NCBI GenBank assembly: GCA_947498325.1
Contig: CANMKE010000017.1
Span: 40,779 to 104,778, forward strand
Source of the DNA: an uncultured Persicobacter sp.
Lineage (GTDB): Bacteria; Bacteroidota; Bacteroidia; Cytophagales; Cyclobacteriaceae
DNA: 64,000 nucleotides
Reading direction: 5' to 3'
Shown: positions 9,732-20,252 of the stretch, in pieces
Numbering within the stretch: position 1 is the first letter of the stretch
How the letters are laid out: every line of letters begins with the position of its first letter
Notes under the pieces: model-generated
Databases searched by the model: none
The model's input: the letters and a program-made list of their open reading frames with translations, nothing else
Told to the model about the DNA's origin: nothing
Translations under genes and position numbers: made by a program

Positions 9732-12005
9732 TTATGCATCAACTTTTCCGTTTGGTCGCTGGCTGACTGCCGAAGCCCATTTTTTATTGGGGGTATTGCC
9801 CATTTCAAAAACGATTTTCGCACCACCGCTAATTTCCTTATGCGTCAGGTAAGCGCGGTTCAGTGGTTTCCCATTGATGGTCGCTGACTGAATATAGAAG
9901 TTTTCATCTGAGAGGTTGTTGGCCTTAACGACAAACGATTTCCCGTGCTCCAGCTGAATGCTTACTTCATCAAACAAAGGCGTGCCAATCGCATAAATCC
10001 CGCTTGCCGGATTTACAGGGTAAAAGCCCATGGCTGAGAAAACATACCATGCCGACATCTGTCCGCAGTCTTCATTACCACAAATGCCATCTGGCGTTGG
10101 TTTTTGTAAATCGCGGCAAATTTCATGAATGGTTTTCTGTGCCTTCCAAGGTTCGCCGGCATAGTTGTACAGGTACGCAACATGGTGACTTGGCTCATTA
10201 CCGTGCACATAAATACCTTTCAGTCCAGAAATCCACTCTGGCCATCCGCCTTTAGGCATAGGGTGTTCCTTGTTGAAAAGTTCATCGAGTTTGTCGGTAA
10301 ACGCTTTGTCGCCACCCATCAATTGAATCAGTCCGGAAACATCCTGTGGAACAAACCATGAATACTGCCAAGCATTACCTTCCATAAACATGTGATTGGT
10401 GTACGACATCGGATCGAAATCTTTCACCCATTGGCCATCGCTGTTTTTTGCGCGCATAAAGCCGCTCGTTTTATCATAGTTATTGATAAAGTTCTGTGAA
10501 CGCTGGGTAAAATAGTCGTAGTCGGCTGTTTTCCCCAAATCCTTTGCCATGCGGGCAATACACCAATCATCATAGGCATACTCTAAAGTGTAAGATACCG
10601 AAGATTCTTGTTCATCCTGCGCCACATAGCCCAGCTTTTTATAGCTTTTCAGCCCGTGGGCATCCTGCATGGCAGAGTTTTTCATTGCAGTGTAAGCCAG
10701 TTCAGCATCCACATCTTTCAGCAAACCCTTAAAGTAAGCATCCACAATTACCGGTACGGCATGGTAGCCAATCATACAATTGGTTTCGTTTCCTGCAAAA
10801 GACCATACGGGCAGTAAGCCGCTTTCATTGTAATGATCAAGCATTGAAGCCACCATATCTTTCACTTTGGCAGGCTCCGTAATGGTATATAGCGGGTGGA
10901 GCGCCCGGAAGGTGTCCCACAAAGAAAAGGTGTCGAACCTGGTATGACCATCCGCAACTTTCGTTTGACCATCCACACCTTTGTACTGACCGTTATGATC
11001 GCTGAAGGTGGTTGGGGCCATCATTGTTTGATATAATGCCGTGTAGAAGGACGTTCTCGCGGCCTCATTTTTTGTTTTCACCTGAATGGGGTTCAGTGCC
11101 TGCTCCCACTCCTGAGCCGCCTTTTGACGGGTCGCTTCGAAATCAAATCCTGCTAATTCCGCTTCCATGTTCTCTTTGGCATTGTCAACACTTACGCTCG
11201 AAAGAGCGGTTTTGACCATGACCACTTCGTTGGCTGCAGTTTCAAATTCCATATGGGCAATGACCTTTCGGTTCACTTCCTTACCGTTGATTTTGAATGT
11301 GCGGTCTTCAAACTTTACCGCCTTGAATGGCTTGGAAAGGCGGGTGTAAAAATATACCCGCTGATCCGGTGCCCAGCCTTCTGAATGGCGATAGCCGACG
11401 AGCGTCTGCTCATCCACCAATTCAATGGAGGCATCGGTTGTTTTATCCCAGTTCATGGCCCTGTTCAAATCCAGCTTCACCTCGGCGTGATCAGCCTCTG
11501 GGAAAGTATATTTTTGCAGCCCCACACGGTTGGTAGCGGTTAATTCCACTTTGATATTGTAATCCTTCAGTAAGACTTCATAATAGCCTGGTTTAGAAGT
11601 TTCCTGATCATGGGAAAACACAGAATATACCCCGAGGTTTTCCTTTGGGGTAGATTTTGCCGGATGGGTAAAAGGCATGAAGGCAATATCATACAAATCG
11701 CCGACACCCGTGCCGCTGAAATGGGTATGGCTGAAGGAGGCGATCGTGGTATCCTCGTAGAAGTAACCAGCGATTCTGTCCCAGCCAGAGGTACCATTGT
11801 CGGGGCTGAGCTGCACCATACCATGGGGTATGGTAGCACCAGGGAAGGTGTGTCCGTAGCCACCCGTTCCAATAAAGGGATCTACAAATTGGGAGACCGA
11901 TGAATCGTGCTTGGTGGTGGTTTGCTGAGGTGCATTACAGGCACTTAGCATCGCAATAGCAGACACGATGAGCGGTTTGAAAAATCGACTGGAAGACCTA
12001 TTCAT
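9732..12005 (-). CDS. GH92 alpha-mannosidase, lipoprotein (copy A)
   Basis: Glycoside hydrolase family 92, a calcium-dependent inverting exo-alpha-mannosidase trimming alpha-1,2, -1,3 or -1,4 linked mannose. About 757 residues, the usual length. The N terminus MNRSSSRFFKPL has lipobox LSAC, so the enzyme is anchored as a lipoprotein. Family motifs are VDPFIGTGGYGHTFPGA (N-terminal domain), EGNAWQYSWFVPQDV (about 540, likely acid glutamate), VHGNEPSHHVAYLYNYAG, and GNEDCGQMSAWYVFSAMGFY (about 640, catalytic aspartates). A longer frame starts with TTG at 12035; the ATG at 12005 places the signal peptide correctly. It is 128 bp downstream of a second GH92 on the same strand with no terminator seen between them, so the two may be co-transcribed. 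Confidence 0.95.
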   Translation of the reverse strand: MNRSSSRFFKPLIVSAIAMLSACNAPQQTTTKHDSSVSQFVDPFIGTGGYGHTFPGATIPHGMVQLSPDNGTSGWDRIAGYFYEDTTIASFSHTHFSGTGVGDLYDIAFMPFTHPAKSTPKENLGVYSVFSHDQETSKPGYYEVLLKDYNIKVELTATNRVGLQKYTFPEADHAEVKLDLNRAMNWDKTTDASIELVDEQTLVGYRHSEGWAPDQRVYFYTRLSKPFKAVKFEDRTFKINGKEVNRKVIAHMEFETAANEVVMVKTALSSVSVDNAKENMEAELAGFDFEATRQKAAQEWEQALNPIQVKTKNEAARTSFYTALYQTMMAPTTFSDHNGQYKGVDGQTKVADGHTRFDTFSLWDTFRALHPLYTITEPAKVKDMVASMLDHYNESGLLPVWSFAGNETNCMIGYHAVPVIVDAYFKGLLKDVDAELAYTAMKNSAMQDAHGLKSYKKLGYVAQDEQESSVSYTLEYAYDDWCIARMAKDLGKTADYDYFTQRSQNFINNYDKTSGFMRAKNSDGQWVKDFDPMSYTNHMFMEGNAWQYSWFVPQDVSGLIQLMGGDKAFTDKLDELFNKEHPMPKGGWPEWISGLKGIYVHGNEPSHHVAYLYNYAGEPWKAQKTIHEICRDLQKPTPDGICGNEDCGQMSAWYVFSAMGFYPVNPASGIYAIGTPLFDEVSIQLEHGKSFVVKANNLSDENFYIQSATINGKPLNRAYLTHKEISGGAKIVFEMGNTPNKKWASAVSQRPNGKVDA

Positions 12006-12133
12006 GATTGTATAGAATGTTAATAAAAACCACAATTCAAGCTAAAATATTGATTGTTGTTGATATAGGTTTCTGAATAATAAAAATAATAACTTTTTTA
12101 AGAAAAATTAGCGCAGTGTTTGTTCAATACGCA

Positions 12134-14404
12134 CTAACTCAACTCTTCATGGAATTTCGATGATGGACGATCTGCTTTCGGCGTACCAAATTGTTTGTTT
12201 GGTTTGTCGCCCATGGTGAAGGTCAGTTTTCCGCCTTTCATAATGTCTTTATGCAGAATATATGACTTTGAATAATCCTGCCCGTTCAGACTTACCGACT
12301 GAATATAAATATTTTTTGCGGACTGATTTTCCGTGGCTATCGAGAAACTCTTGCCATTTTGCAGTTGAATAGTTGCCGAATTAACTGAAGGGCTGCCAAA
12401 TACATACATGCCGTTCATCGGGTTCACGGGGTACATCCCCATGGAAGAGAAAATATACCAGGCCGACATCTGGCCACAGTCCTCATTACCTGGCAAACCT
12501 GCAGGGCCGTCGTTGAACATGGTACTGCAAATTTCGCGAATGCGCTCCTGTGTTTTCCAGGCCTGGCCGGCATAATTAAACAAATACGCTGTGTGGTGGC
12601 TTGGCTCATTGCCCTGAGCATACTGACCGATAAGGCCTGAGATGTCAGGAGAAGCATTTTCGCCCAAATCGCTGCTCATCGTAAATAAGGTGTTCAGTTT
12701 ATTGACAAAAGCTTCATCTCCACCCAAAAGGTCGATCAGCCCTTCAACATCCTGTGGTACAAGCCACAAATATTGCCATGCATTTCCTTCACAATAATCA
12801 TCGTCTCGGTGACTTGAGGCAATAGGGTTGAAAGGCGTAGTCCATGAGCCGTCGGTTTTTTTGCCTCGGAAAAAACCAGTTTCTTTATCAAAATATTCTG
12901 TATACAGCTTGGCGCGCTTGCTGTAATAGTCAAAATCTTCCTGATGCCCTAAAGCTTTGGCCATTTGTGCAATTCCCCAGTCGTCGATAGCATATTCAAG
13001 GGCTTTGGCAACAGATTCCCCCACCTTGTCTGCCGGGATGTACTGGATTTTTGTGAGGTAGGGAATGCCTTCACGGTCGGCATTGGCAGTGGTTTTCATC
13101 GCTTCAAGGGCCAGTTCTGCATCAAATCCTCGAATACCTTTAAGGTAAGCATCGGCAATTACAGGGACGGCATGGTAGCCGACCATCGTGTTGGTTTCAT
13201 TTCCAGCCAACGACCAAACGGGCAAGAGGCCACTTTCTTTGTACTGCGCTAAAAAGCTGTTCACCATATCCGCAACTTTATCTGTTTGTGTGATGGTGAA
13301 AAGCGGGTGATTGGCGCGGTAGGTGTCCCAAAGTGAAAAGGTAGAGTAGTTATTAAAATCTGCCCGATGCACTTTGCGGTCAGTTCCGCGATAGGTTTTG
13401 TCGTGGTCATTATAAAGGTTAGGGGCAGAGAGGCTGTGGTAAACCGCTGTATAAAAAGTACGAAGGCTTTTATCGTCAAGGGTGGTCACCTCAATTTTCT
13501 CTAATTCCTTTTGCCATTTTTGGTTGGCTTGTGCAACAACCTGCTTAAAGTTCCATGCAGGAATTTCCGCTTCCATATTTTTTTCTGCCTGCGCAATGCT
13601 TACCGGCGAAAGGGCAACTTTTATCTCTACCGTAGGATTTTTTTCAGTATCGAAGAAAAATACGCCTTTTACAAAGTTGGATTGTAAATCCTGACCATCA
13701 ACCGGCTTGGTGTCTTTATATAGCTGAAAGTCCGTAATTGGCTGGTTGGTTTGGGCATAGAAATACAGTTGTTGGTCGCTTGACCATCCGGTGGAGTTTC
13801 TTTTGCCTACAATTGTATGATCGTCGATGACTTTTATTTCACAATCTTTGGCCAAATCCCAGCCGATACCTTCCCGAAGATCCATAATCAGGTGGGCATT
13901 GTCGTGTTGCTGAAAGGTATATTTATGAAATCCTACCCGCTCCGAAGCCGTCATTTCAGCCTTAATATGATAATCGAGCAAATCTACCGCATAATAACCC
14001 GCTTTGGCTTCTTCACGGCCGTGGGTGAATCTTGAGCGGTAGCCGGTGTCTGGATTTTCTACGGATCCTTTCACCACCTTTACCTCTCCTGTATTTGCCA
14101 TGATGAGGATATCTCCCATATCGCCAATGCCCGTGCCACTCAGGTGGGTGTGGGCAAATCCGACAATTGAGCTGTCAGCATAATTATAGCCCGAGCACCA
14201 ATCCCAGCCATTGTTAAAATTGGAAGGCCCGAGGGAAACCATTCCGAAGGGAACCATGGCGGAAGGGTGGGTGTGCCCATTGCCAGAGGTGCCAATCATT
14301 GGATCGACATATTGTGTCAATGATGCTGTTTTCGGTGTTTGTTTGGGTTGCTGTATGCAGCTGCACAAAGCCAATAGCGCTATATAAAAAGTTTTCTTCA
14401 TCAT
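12134..14404 (-). CDS. GH92 alpha-mannosidase, lipoprotein (copy B)
   Basis: Second GH92 exo-alpha-mannosidase, 756 residues. The N terminus MMKKTFYIALLALCSC carries a lipobox (LCSC), so it is exported and lipid-anchored. Motifs: VDPMIGTSGNGHTHPSAM, HTHLSGTGIGDMGD, EGNAWQYLWLVPQDV (about 538), GNEPSHHTAYLFNYAG, and GNEDCGQMSAWYIFSSMGMY (about 638). Key residues match copy A, suggesting a similar catalytic mechanism; the two copies differ enough elsewhere for different linkage preference. It is divergent from the SusC gene at 14957, and the 552 bp between them must hold both promoters. It heads the minus-strand arm of the locus. Confidence 0.95.
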   Translation of the reverse strand: MMKKTFYIALLALCSCIQQPKQTPKTASLTQYVDPMIGTSGNGHTHPSAMVPFGMVSLGPSNFNNGWDWCSGYNYADSSIVGFAHTHLSGTGIGDMGDILIMANTGEVKVVKGSVENPDTGYRSRFTHGREEAKAGYYAVDLLDYHIKAEMTASERVGFHKYTFQQHDNAHLIMDLREGIGWDLAKDCEIKVIDDHTIVGKRNSTGWSSDQQLYFYAQTNQPITDFQLYKDTKPVDGQDLQSNFVKGVFFFDTEKNPTVEIKVALSPVSIAQAEKNMEAEIPAWNFKQVVAQANQKWQKELEKIEVTTLDDKSLRTFYTAVYHSLSAPNLYNDHDKTYRGTDRKVHRADFNNYSTFSLWDTYRANHPLFTITQTDKVADMVNSFLAQYKESGLLPVWSLAGNETNTMVGYHAVPVIADAYLKGIRGFDAELALEAMKTTANADREGIPYLTKIQYIPADKVGESVAKALEYAIDDWGIAQMAKALGHQEDFDYYSKRAKLYTEYFDKETGFFRGKKTDGSWTTPFNPIASSHRDDDYCEGNAWQYLWLVPQDVEGLIDLLGGDEAFVNKLNTLFTMSSDLGENASPDISGLIGQYAQGNEPSHHTAYLFNYAGQAWKTQERIREICSTMFNDGPAGLPGNEDCGQMSAWYIFSSMGMYPVNPMNGMYVFGSPSVNSATIQLQNGKSFSIATENQSAKNIYIQSVSLNGQDYSKSYILHKDIMKGGKLTFTMGDKPNKQFGTPKADRPSSKFHEELS

Positions 14405-14956
14405 TTTATTATGCTGAAATTGATTTCAAAAATTACATATAAACAAACCGTTGCATGAAAATTCAATTGGCTTGCTTTCAGGGTGGTTGATGTTCGACAA
14501 TTTTACGTGCCGGTAATTCATGTCCCTGTTTTTCAAATGTAGGAGCACTTAGGTACAAAATGTGGTGAGGAGTTTGATACAAAAGGGTTACATACTGAGT
14601 TTTTCGCAAAGTTTTGCCTGATTTTCAGGTTTTTTTTGTGCTTTTAGGAAGTTGAAGGCGGTAGGAGGTGACCGACTCAGTAGTTGAAAATCCCAAAGCT
14701 TCGAAAATTGCAAAAAAGATGAAAGTTTAAAAATTAAGAATGAAAATGGATTACATTATTAACAATATAGATTATATATGGGTTAAAAATTAAAAAATTC
14801 ATAAAATTTACGCTCAAAAATTTGTGAAGTTTTAGGATTATTTAATTCTTGCAAACGTATTCGGAACGGAGCATTTCACTTGATCTTTTTACCTACAACT
14901 CAATTGGCTTCCTACGAACACAGATCTTAATTTTTTTATTTACAAAACGTCACATT
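14405..14956. promoter_or_regulatory. divergent control region of the N-glycan locus
   Basis: This 552-bp region lies between the divergent GH92 copy B and susC. Short A- and T-rich blocks occur near both ends, but I find no exact TTTG / TAnnTTTG pair. It is the natural place for an operator of the neighbouring regulator. No ORF longer than a short fragment is credible; the TTG-initiated susC extension from 14849 lies inside it. Confidence 0.5.
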
Positions 14957-17900
14957 ATGGTCCAGATAAGACTACTATTTTGGAGTCTTTTATTGTTGAG
15001 CCCATTTGCTTCAATGGCACAAGGTTTCACAGTAAAAGGTACAGTTAAAGATGCAGCAGATAATTCTGCATTACCTGGGGTAAACATTACGATCGTAGGA
15101 TCATCAAAAGGAGCAGTTACTGACTTCGATGGTGCCTACACTTTGGAGCTTACAGACAGAAATGCAGAATTACAATTCTCATTTATCGGTTACAAAGCTC
15201 ATGTTGAAAAGATCGGCAACCGATCAATAATCGATGTCAATCTTTCTCCTGAAGTCACACAATTAAATGATGTTGTGGTTACGGCCTTGGGTATTGAGCG
15301 TGAAGAGCGTTCTTTGGGTTATGCTGTTTCGGAATTGAAAGCTGAAGAAATGGGGGTAACCGCCACGGCTCCTTCGGTAATGAATAACCTTCAGGGTAAA
15401 GTGGCCGGGGTTCAGATCTCGCCAGTATCAGGTGGGGCAGGTTCATCAGCAAGTGTGGTTATTCGTGGTAGTGCCGTTTTGGGTGGATCTAACCAGCCGT
15501 TGTATGTTATTGACGGGGTGCCAATGTCAAACAACCAATTGCAGTCCGCAGACGATAAAGACAACGGTGGTACCGATTCGGGTAACGGTTTGTCGGGCAT
15601 CAACCCAGAAGACATCGAGAGCATGTCGGTATTGAAAGGTCCTGCAGCAACCGCACTTTATGGTTCTCGTGCGATCAATGGGGTAGTTTTGATTACGACC
15701 AAGAAAGGTACACAACAAGCAGGCTGGGGAATTGACTTCAACTCTGCAGTTACAGTAGATATGTTGGGCATTACGCCAAACCAACAAACACAATACGGAC
15801 AAGGAACCGACGGTCGTGGAGTTTCTGCAGATGATGCTAAAGAAACCCTTTCAATGTGGGGTGAGCGCATTACCGGACAGCGAAATAATGGTTATTTTGA
15901 CGGTAAAGAGCGTGTGATGGCTGCTCAGAATAACTACAAAAACTTCTTCCGTAACGGGGTTTCTTTGAACAATAACATTGCCTTGACTGCTGGTAATGAT
16001 AAATCAACGGTTCGTTTGTCTTATGGTAATTTTGACAATACGGGAATGGTGGAAAACTCTACTTATCAGCGTAACTCTTTCAACTTGCGTGGAACCACCA
16101 AATTGATCAACGATAAACTGACTTTGGATTCTCGTGTTACTTATGTGAATGAGAAAGCGCTGAACAGAATGAATTTGGGTAATTCGGTGAACAACTATAT
16201 GGGCATGATGTTGAGCATCCCGACTACTACTTCTACCGAATGGCTGCGCAACTACAAAAACGAAAGCGGCTTGCCGATCGGTTACAATAACAAAGAAGCG
16301 AACCCTTATTGGTACATCAACGAAGTACGTAACGAGGATGAGTCCAACCGTATGATCGGAATGGTAAGTGCCAACTACCAAATCACTGAAGCCTTGTCTG
16401 TATTGGCACGTGCGGGTCGTGATAACAAATCATACCGTCAGAATGTGATCGATCCAATCGGAACACCATTCTATGAAAAAGGACGTGCTTTTGAGCGTAC
16501 CTCTTTGGAAAATGAAGACAACTTCGATGCGATGCTGACTTTCCACAAAAAATTCGGTGACTTCGACATTACCTCTAACCTGGGTACTTCTTATATGCAC
16601 CAATTGAGAAAATATACCGATGTGGGTTCTTCGGAATTCTCTTCGGATATCATTCAAAACCCTGGTGCGGGATCTAACCCATTCATGGAGTTCAGAACTT
16701 ACGAAAGAGCGATTTCTTCGGTATTCGGAACGGCTTCATTGGGCTATAAAGGTTATTTGTTCTTGGATGTAACGGCTCGTAATGACTGGTCATCGACTTT
16801 GCCAATGAACAACAACTCTTTCTTCTACCCATCGGTTTCGGGTTCATGGGTATTCTCTGATATGGATTGGAATACACCAGACTGGTTATCATTCGGTAAA
16901 TTGAGAGCTTCTTGGGCACAGGTTGGTTCAGACACCGATCCTTACAATTTGGCTTTGCAATATGAGTTGGATTCATGGCCTCATCCAAAAGGACAGAATG
17001 GTTTCAATATGGGAGGAATTAAAGGGCATGAGGTGCCTAATTCACAATTGAAGCCTGCCATTTCTACTTCTTATGAATTAGGTTTCGATTTGAGATTGTT
17101 CAACAACCGCATTACTGTTGATGGTGCTTACTACAAGCAGTCGGCGGTAGATCAGATCTTGAACGTGGACATTTCTGGCGCTTCAGGTTACACAAGTGCA
17201 TGGATCAACGCTGGTGAGATCACCAACCAAGGTTTTGAATTGATGGTTTCGGCGAAAGCAATTCAAACCAATGACTTCACGTGGGAAACAACGGTAAATG
17301 GTTCTTATAATCAAAACGAAGTAGTATCTCTTTCTCCGGAAGTAAATCAGTTCTTGTTGTTGCCAACTACTGGTTCGGTTTCGGTACAGGCGATTCCTGG
17401 TCAGGCTTATGGGGTGATCCTGGGTAAAGTTGCTCAGACGGACGGACAGGGCAACTATGTAGTAGATGACAATGGTCGTGTGCAGTTGCAGGATGATCCA
17501 CAAATCATCGGTAATGGTGTTCAGCCTTGGATGGCAGGTTGGAGAAACACCTTCACTTACAAAAACTTCTCTGTTTCGGCTTTGATTGACGGTAAGTTTG
17601 GAGGGAATATCTACTCAAACACCAACGCTTCGATGTACTCATCTGGTCGCCATGAGGCTACTTTGATTGGTCGTGAAGAGTTCAATAACGGTGGATCTTG
17701 GAATCCCGGCAACTTGGTGCAGGCTAACGGTGACGGAACATTCACGCCATTTACCGAAGGGGTGAACCCACAAAACTATTACGGTTCATTGGCGGGCGTT
17801 TCAGACCAACACGTATATGATGCATCTTTCATCAAATTGCGTGAGGTATCGATCTCTTACCGCTTGCCAAACTCGGTATTGGACAAAACACCATTCAAGA

Positions 17901-18064
17901 ACTTGTCGGTTTCAGTGATCGGAACCAACTTGGCTTACCTTTGGAATAATGTAGAAAATATTGATCCAGAAGCATCCTTTACGTCAGGTAATGGTCAGGG
18001 TATTGAAAGCTCTAACTTGGCTATTCCTCGCACTTTAGGTTTCAAATTAAATGCTAACTTTTAA
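14957..18064 (+). CDS. SusC-family TonB-dependent outer membrane transporter
   Basis: Outer membrane glycan importer, about 1035 residues from the ATG at 14957 (MVQIRLLFWSLLLLSPFASM, a signal peptide). After it come a CarboxypepD_reg-like domain (FTVKGTVKDAADNSALPGVN, then GAVTDFDGAYTLEL), a SusC signature region VVTALGIEREERSLGYAV, and a plug with VMNNLQGKVAGVQISPVSGG and PLYVIDGVPM. A 22-strand-type barrel follows and ends in the aromatic LGFKLNANF. The longer frame from TTG 14849 would bury the signal peptide. The SusD partner starts 11 bp after its stop, as in nearly all Sus pairs. The context implies uptake of N-glycan oligosaccharides or glycopeptides. Confidence 0.95.
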   Translation: MVQIRLLFWSLLLLSPFASMAQGFTVKGTVKDAADNSALPGVNITIVGSSKGAVTDFDGAYTLELTDRNAELQFSFIGYKAHVEKIGNRSIIDVNLSPEVTQLNDVVVTALGIEREERSLGYAVSELKAEEMGVTATAPSVMNNLQGKVAGVQISPVSGGAGSSASVVIRGSAVLGGSNQPLYVIDGVPMSNNQLQSADDKDNGGTDSGNGLSGINPEDIESMSVLKGPAATALYGSRAINGVVLITTKKGTQQAGWGIDFNSAVTVDMLGITPNQQTQYGQGTDGRGVSADDAKETLSMWGERITGQRNNGYFDGKERVMAAQNNYKNFFRNGVSLNNNIALTAGNDKSTVRLSYGNFDNTGMVENSTYQRNSFNLRGTTKLINDKLTLDSRVTYVNEKALNRMNLGNSVNNYMGMMLSIPTTTSTEWLRNYKNESGLPIGYNNKEANPYWYINEVRNEDESNRMIGMVSANYQITEALSVLARAGRDNKSYRQNVIDPIGTPFYEKGRAFERTSLENEDNFDAMLTFHKKFGDFDITSNLGTSYMHQLRKYTDVGSSEFSSDIIQNPGAGSNPFMEFRTYERAISSVFGTASLGYKGYLFLDVTARNDWSSTLPMNNNSFFYPSVSGSWVFSDMDWNTPDWLSFGKLRASWAQVGSDTDPYNLALQYELDSWPHPKGQNGFNMGGIKGHEVPNSQLKPAISTSYELGFDLRLFNNRITVDGAYYKQSAVDQILNVDISGASGYTSAWINAGEITNQGFELMVSAKAIQTNDFTWETTVNGSYNQNEVVSLSPEVNQFLLLPTTGSVSVQAIPGQAYGVILGKVAQTDGQGNYVVDDNGRVQLQDDPQIIGNGVQPWMAGWRNTFTYKNFSVSALIDGKFGGNIYSNTNASMYSSGRHEATLIGREEFNNGGSWNPGNLVQANGDGTFTPFTEGVNPQNYYGSLAGVSDQHVYDASFIKLREVSISYRLPNSVLDKTPFKNLSVSVIGTNLAYLWNNVENIDPEASFTSGNGQGIESSNLAIPRTLGFKLNANF

Positions 18065-18075
18065 GATTGATCAAC

Positions 18076-20025
18076 ATGGGAATTAAAAAATATATCTTGA
18101 GTGCAGCCGTTATCGCTGCCTCCCTTTCATCTTGTACACAAGGGTTCGAGGACATGAACCAAAACCCTTGGACAGCCAACAAATTGGACGTTAAACATCA
18201 GTTTGCTTACGCCCAGGCGAAAATGTACTCACATGGTCATGAAGGTTTCCGTGGAAACTTGATCATGTCTCAGGTATTGTCTGGTGTGGCGGGCTGTCGT
18301 TATACTTCTGGTGCTGGATTTAACCGTGCAGACGCCTATACCAATGCTACATGGGAGGTGATCTACCGAGATGTGATGAAAAATATCGTTGATGCGCGCA
18401 CCAAATTGGAAGCTGAAAACACAGACGGTTCCAAAGCAGCCCAGTTGGCACAGTTGAATGTAGTGAAGAACATTGCTTTGTTGAGAGCGACTTTACTTTA
18501 TGGGGATATTCCATTCCACGAAGCAGGGCAGGGTTTCCATGACCGTAATTTCTTCCCGAGCTATGATACGCAAAAGGAAGTGTTGAATTCAATGGTCGAG
18601 GAGATCAAAGCCGATCGTGATGCAATTTTGGCATCCAAGGCAACAGATCTATTAGACTATGATCTTTATTTTGAAGGAGATCAAGCTTCTTGGGGACGTT
18701 TGGCCAACTCATTATTGATGCGCATTGGTTTGACCATGTCGTCAGCGGACGAGGCAAAAGGCAAAGAAGTATTCAAAGAGGCTTATGAGAACAAAGCGGG
18801 ATATATCAGCAGCTTGGCAGAATCAGCCGTTTTGGAACATACAGAATTGGGTGGCCCTTGGGGGCAACACGTGAACGGTTCCGGCGTAGCGAATGAAGGT
18901 CGTGTGGGTGGTTTTGCGCATGCTTTTATGTCATCGGTTACTCTGAAATCCATGCAGGAACTTCAGGATCCTCGTTTGTTCTGGGTAACAACTCCTTTGG
19001 ATATGCGCTCGGGATCATCTAAAGCCTTTGTGAACATGCCGGATTACGATCCATTCCAAATGGCGGAAAAAGAAGGTGAGCCATTTAAGCCAGTCTCTTT
19101 GCGTGGTTTGCGTCCTGGAGATGTAAACAATGGCCGTCAGGGTACATTCGTACAGGATGTTACCGATGGTGATGGAAATGTATCGAAAGAGGTTCAGGTG
19201 GCTGGTCTTTGGGTGAATAATATGCAAAAAATTGTAGGGGAAGATACCCTTACGGTTTTAGGTACCAATTATAAGCGGGATTTGGATGATGATGGCCGTT
19301 TTATGATTTTGGCAGGGATCAATCCTGAAACGATCTTGGGTTCATTGTCTCCAACGATGGTCATGTCTGCGGATGAAGTTCACTTCATGATTGCTGAGGC
19401 CGCACAACGTGGCTGGGTAGGCGCAAGTGTAGCGGATGAGTTGAAAACAGCGATTGAGATGGCTTTCGACAAATACCCAACATTCTACCCTGGTCAGTCG
19501 GTGGTTACCAGCTTGATTAATAACTATAAAGCAAGCACCGGTAAGGATTATGATTACGCTGCAGCGGTAACGGCTTATGTGGATGAGGTAATGGCTGAAT
19601 TCAATGGTGCCGGTAAATTCGGTGACTTGTTCCAGGATAAATTGGACATCATTATTTATCAGCACTGGTTGTCGCAATTGGGTAATGGTTACAAAGCGTA
19701 TGCAATGTGGAACCGTACGCATTACCCTTCAGTAGTGAAAGACCAGTTCGTGGGCAGTGACAGAGATGTATCGTTGCCAGTTTATACTGACAATCCAATC
19801 CTGACGGGCAACTATACGCCAAACAGTTATCAGGAGCAGGAATTCCACCGCGGTGGCGTAACCAATGGCGTTCGTCCATCACGTTTCCCTTATCCAGACA
19901 GAGAATTGACGGTGAATGCAGCGAAGGTTTCTGAAGCCATGAACCGTCAGCGTTCCGACGCCAACGAAAGTTCTATTGACTTCATCGGTGTAAAACAATG
20001 GTTCTCGTTTAACGGAAAGCACTAA
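18076..20025 (+). CDS. SusD-like glycan-binding lipoprotein
   Basis: Surface lipoprotein that forms the lid of the SusC transporter, about 649 residues from the ATG at 18076. The N terminus MGIKKYILSAAVIAASLSSC has a clear lipobox. FEDMNQNPWTANKL just after is typical of SusD/RagB-like proteins (the SusD_like branch). TPR-like helices follow, such as LAQLNVVKNIALLRATLLYGDIPFHEA and ASWGRLANSLLMRIGL. It is translationally close to susC (11 bp) and closed by a terminator. Its length is somewhat above the average for SusD. The ligand is not readable from sequence; neighbours suggest mannose-rich N-glycans. Confidence 0.93.
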   Translation: MGIKKYILSAAVIAASLSSCTQGFEDMNQNPWTANKLDVKHQFAYAQAKMYSHGHEGFRGNLIMSQVLSGVAGCRYTSGAGFNRADAYTNATWEVIYRDVMKNIVDARTKLEAENTDGSKAAQLAQLNVVKNIALLRATLLYGDIPFHEAGQGFHDRNFFPSYDTQKEVLNSMVEEIKADRDAILASKATDLLDYDLYFEGDQASWGRLANSLLMRIGLTMSSADEAKGKEVFKEAYENKAGYISSLAESAVLEHTELGGPWGQHVNGSGVANEGRVGGFAHAFMSSVTLKSMQELQDPRLFWVTTPLDMRSGSSKAFVNMPDYDPFQMAEKEGEPFKPVSLRGLRPGDVNNGRQGTFVQDVTDGDGNVSKEVQVAGLWVNNMQKIVGEDTLTVLGTNYKRDLDDDGRFMILAGINPETILGSLSPTMVMSADEVHFMIAEAAQRGWVGASVADELKTAIEMAFDKYPTFYPGQSVVTSLINNYKASTGKDYDYAAAVTAYVDEVMAEFNGAGKFGDLFQDKLDIIIYQHWLSQLGNGYKAYAMWNRTHYPSVVKDQFVGSDRDVSLPVYTDNPILTGNYTPNSYQEQEFHRGGVTNGVRPSRFPYPDRELTVNAAKVSEAMNRQRSDANESSIDFIGVKQWFSFNGKH

Positions 20026-20102
20026 TTTGTTTAGGCGGGTTTAATTTTTTTCGCCACCACGGAGAATTTTTAAACACACGCTAATGTTATAAAATCCAAA
20101 AA

Positions 20103-20129
20103 GGGCAGGTCGGAAGGCCTGCCTTTTTT
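20103..20129 (+). terminator. terminator after susD
   Basis: The stem GGCAGG (20104-20109) / CCTGCC (20118-20123), with flanking A/T pairs, is followed by six T residues. It ends the susCD transcript, so cutC and the PNGase F gene need a separate promoter or read-through. Confidence 0.8.
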
Positions 20130-20252
20130 CGCTTATTGAACTGAAAATTAAAGTGTATGAGTCCAGGTAATCAGGGGTGTAACTCTAATTTAACCCACAG
20201 GATTGATATTGGATGAGGAATACATGGGAGATTGATCAATATTATTTTTTCG

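Noticed and set aside
14849..14956. N-terminal extension of SusC from a TTG
   Set aside because: The signal peptide starts at the ATG at 14957; the extension would block export.
16004..16381. Minus-strand frames inside susC and susD (for example 16004-16381, 17183-17503, 19342-19722)
   Set aside because: They are shadows of clear plus-strand coding sequence and have no protein-like motifs.
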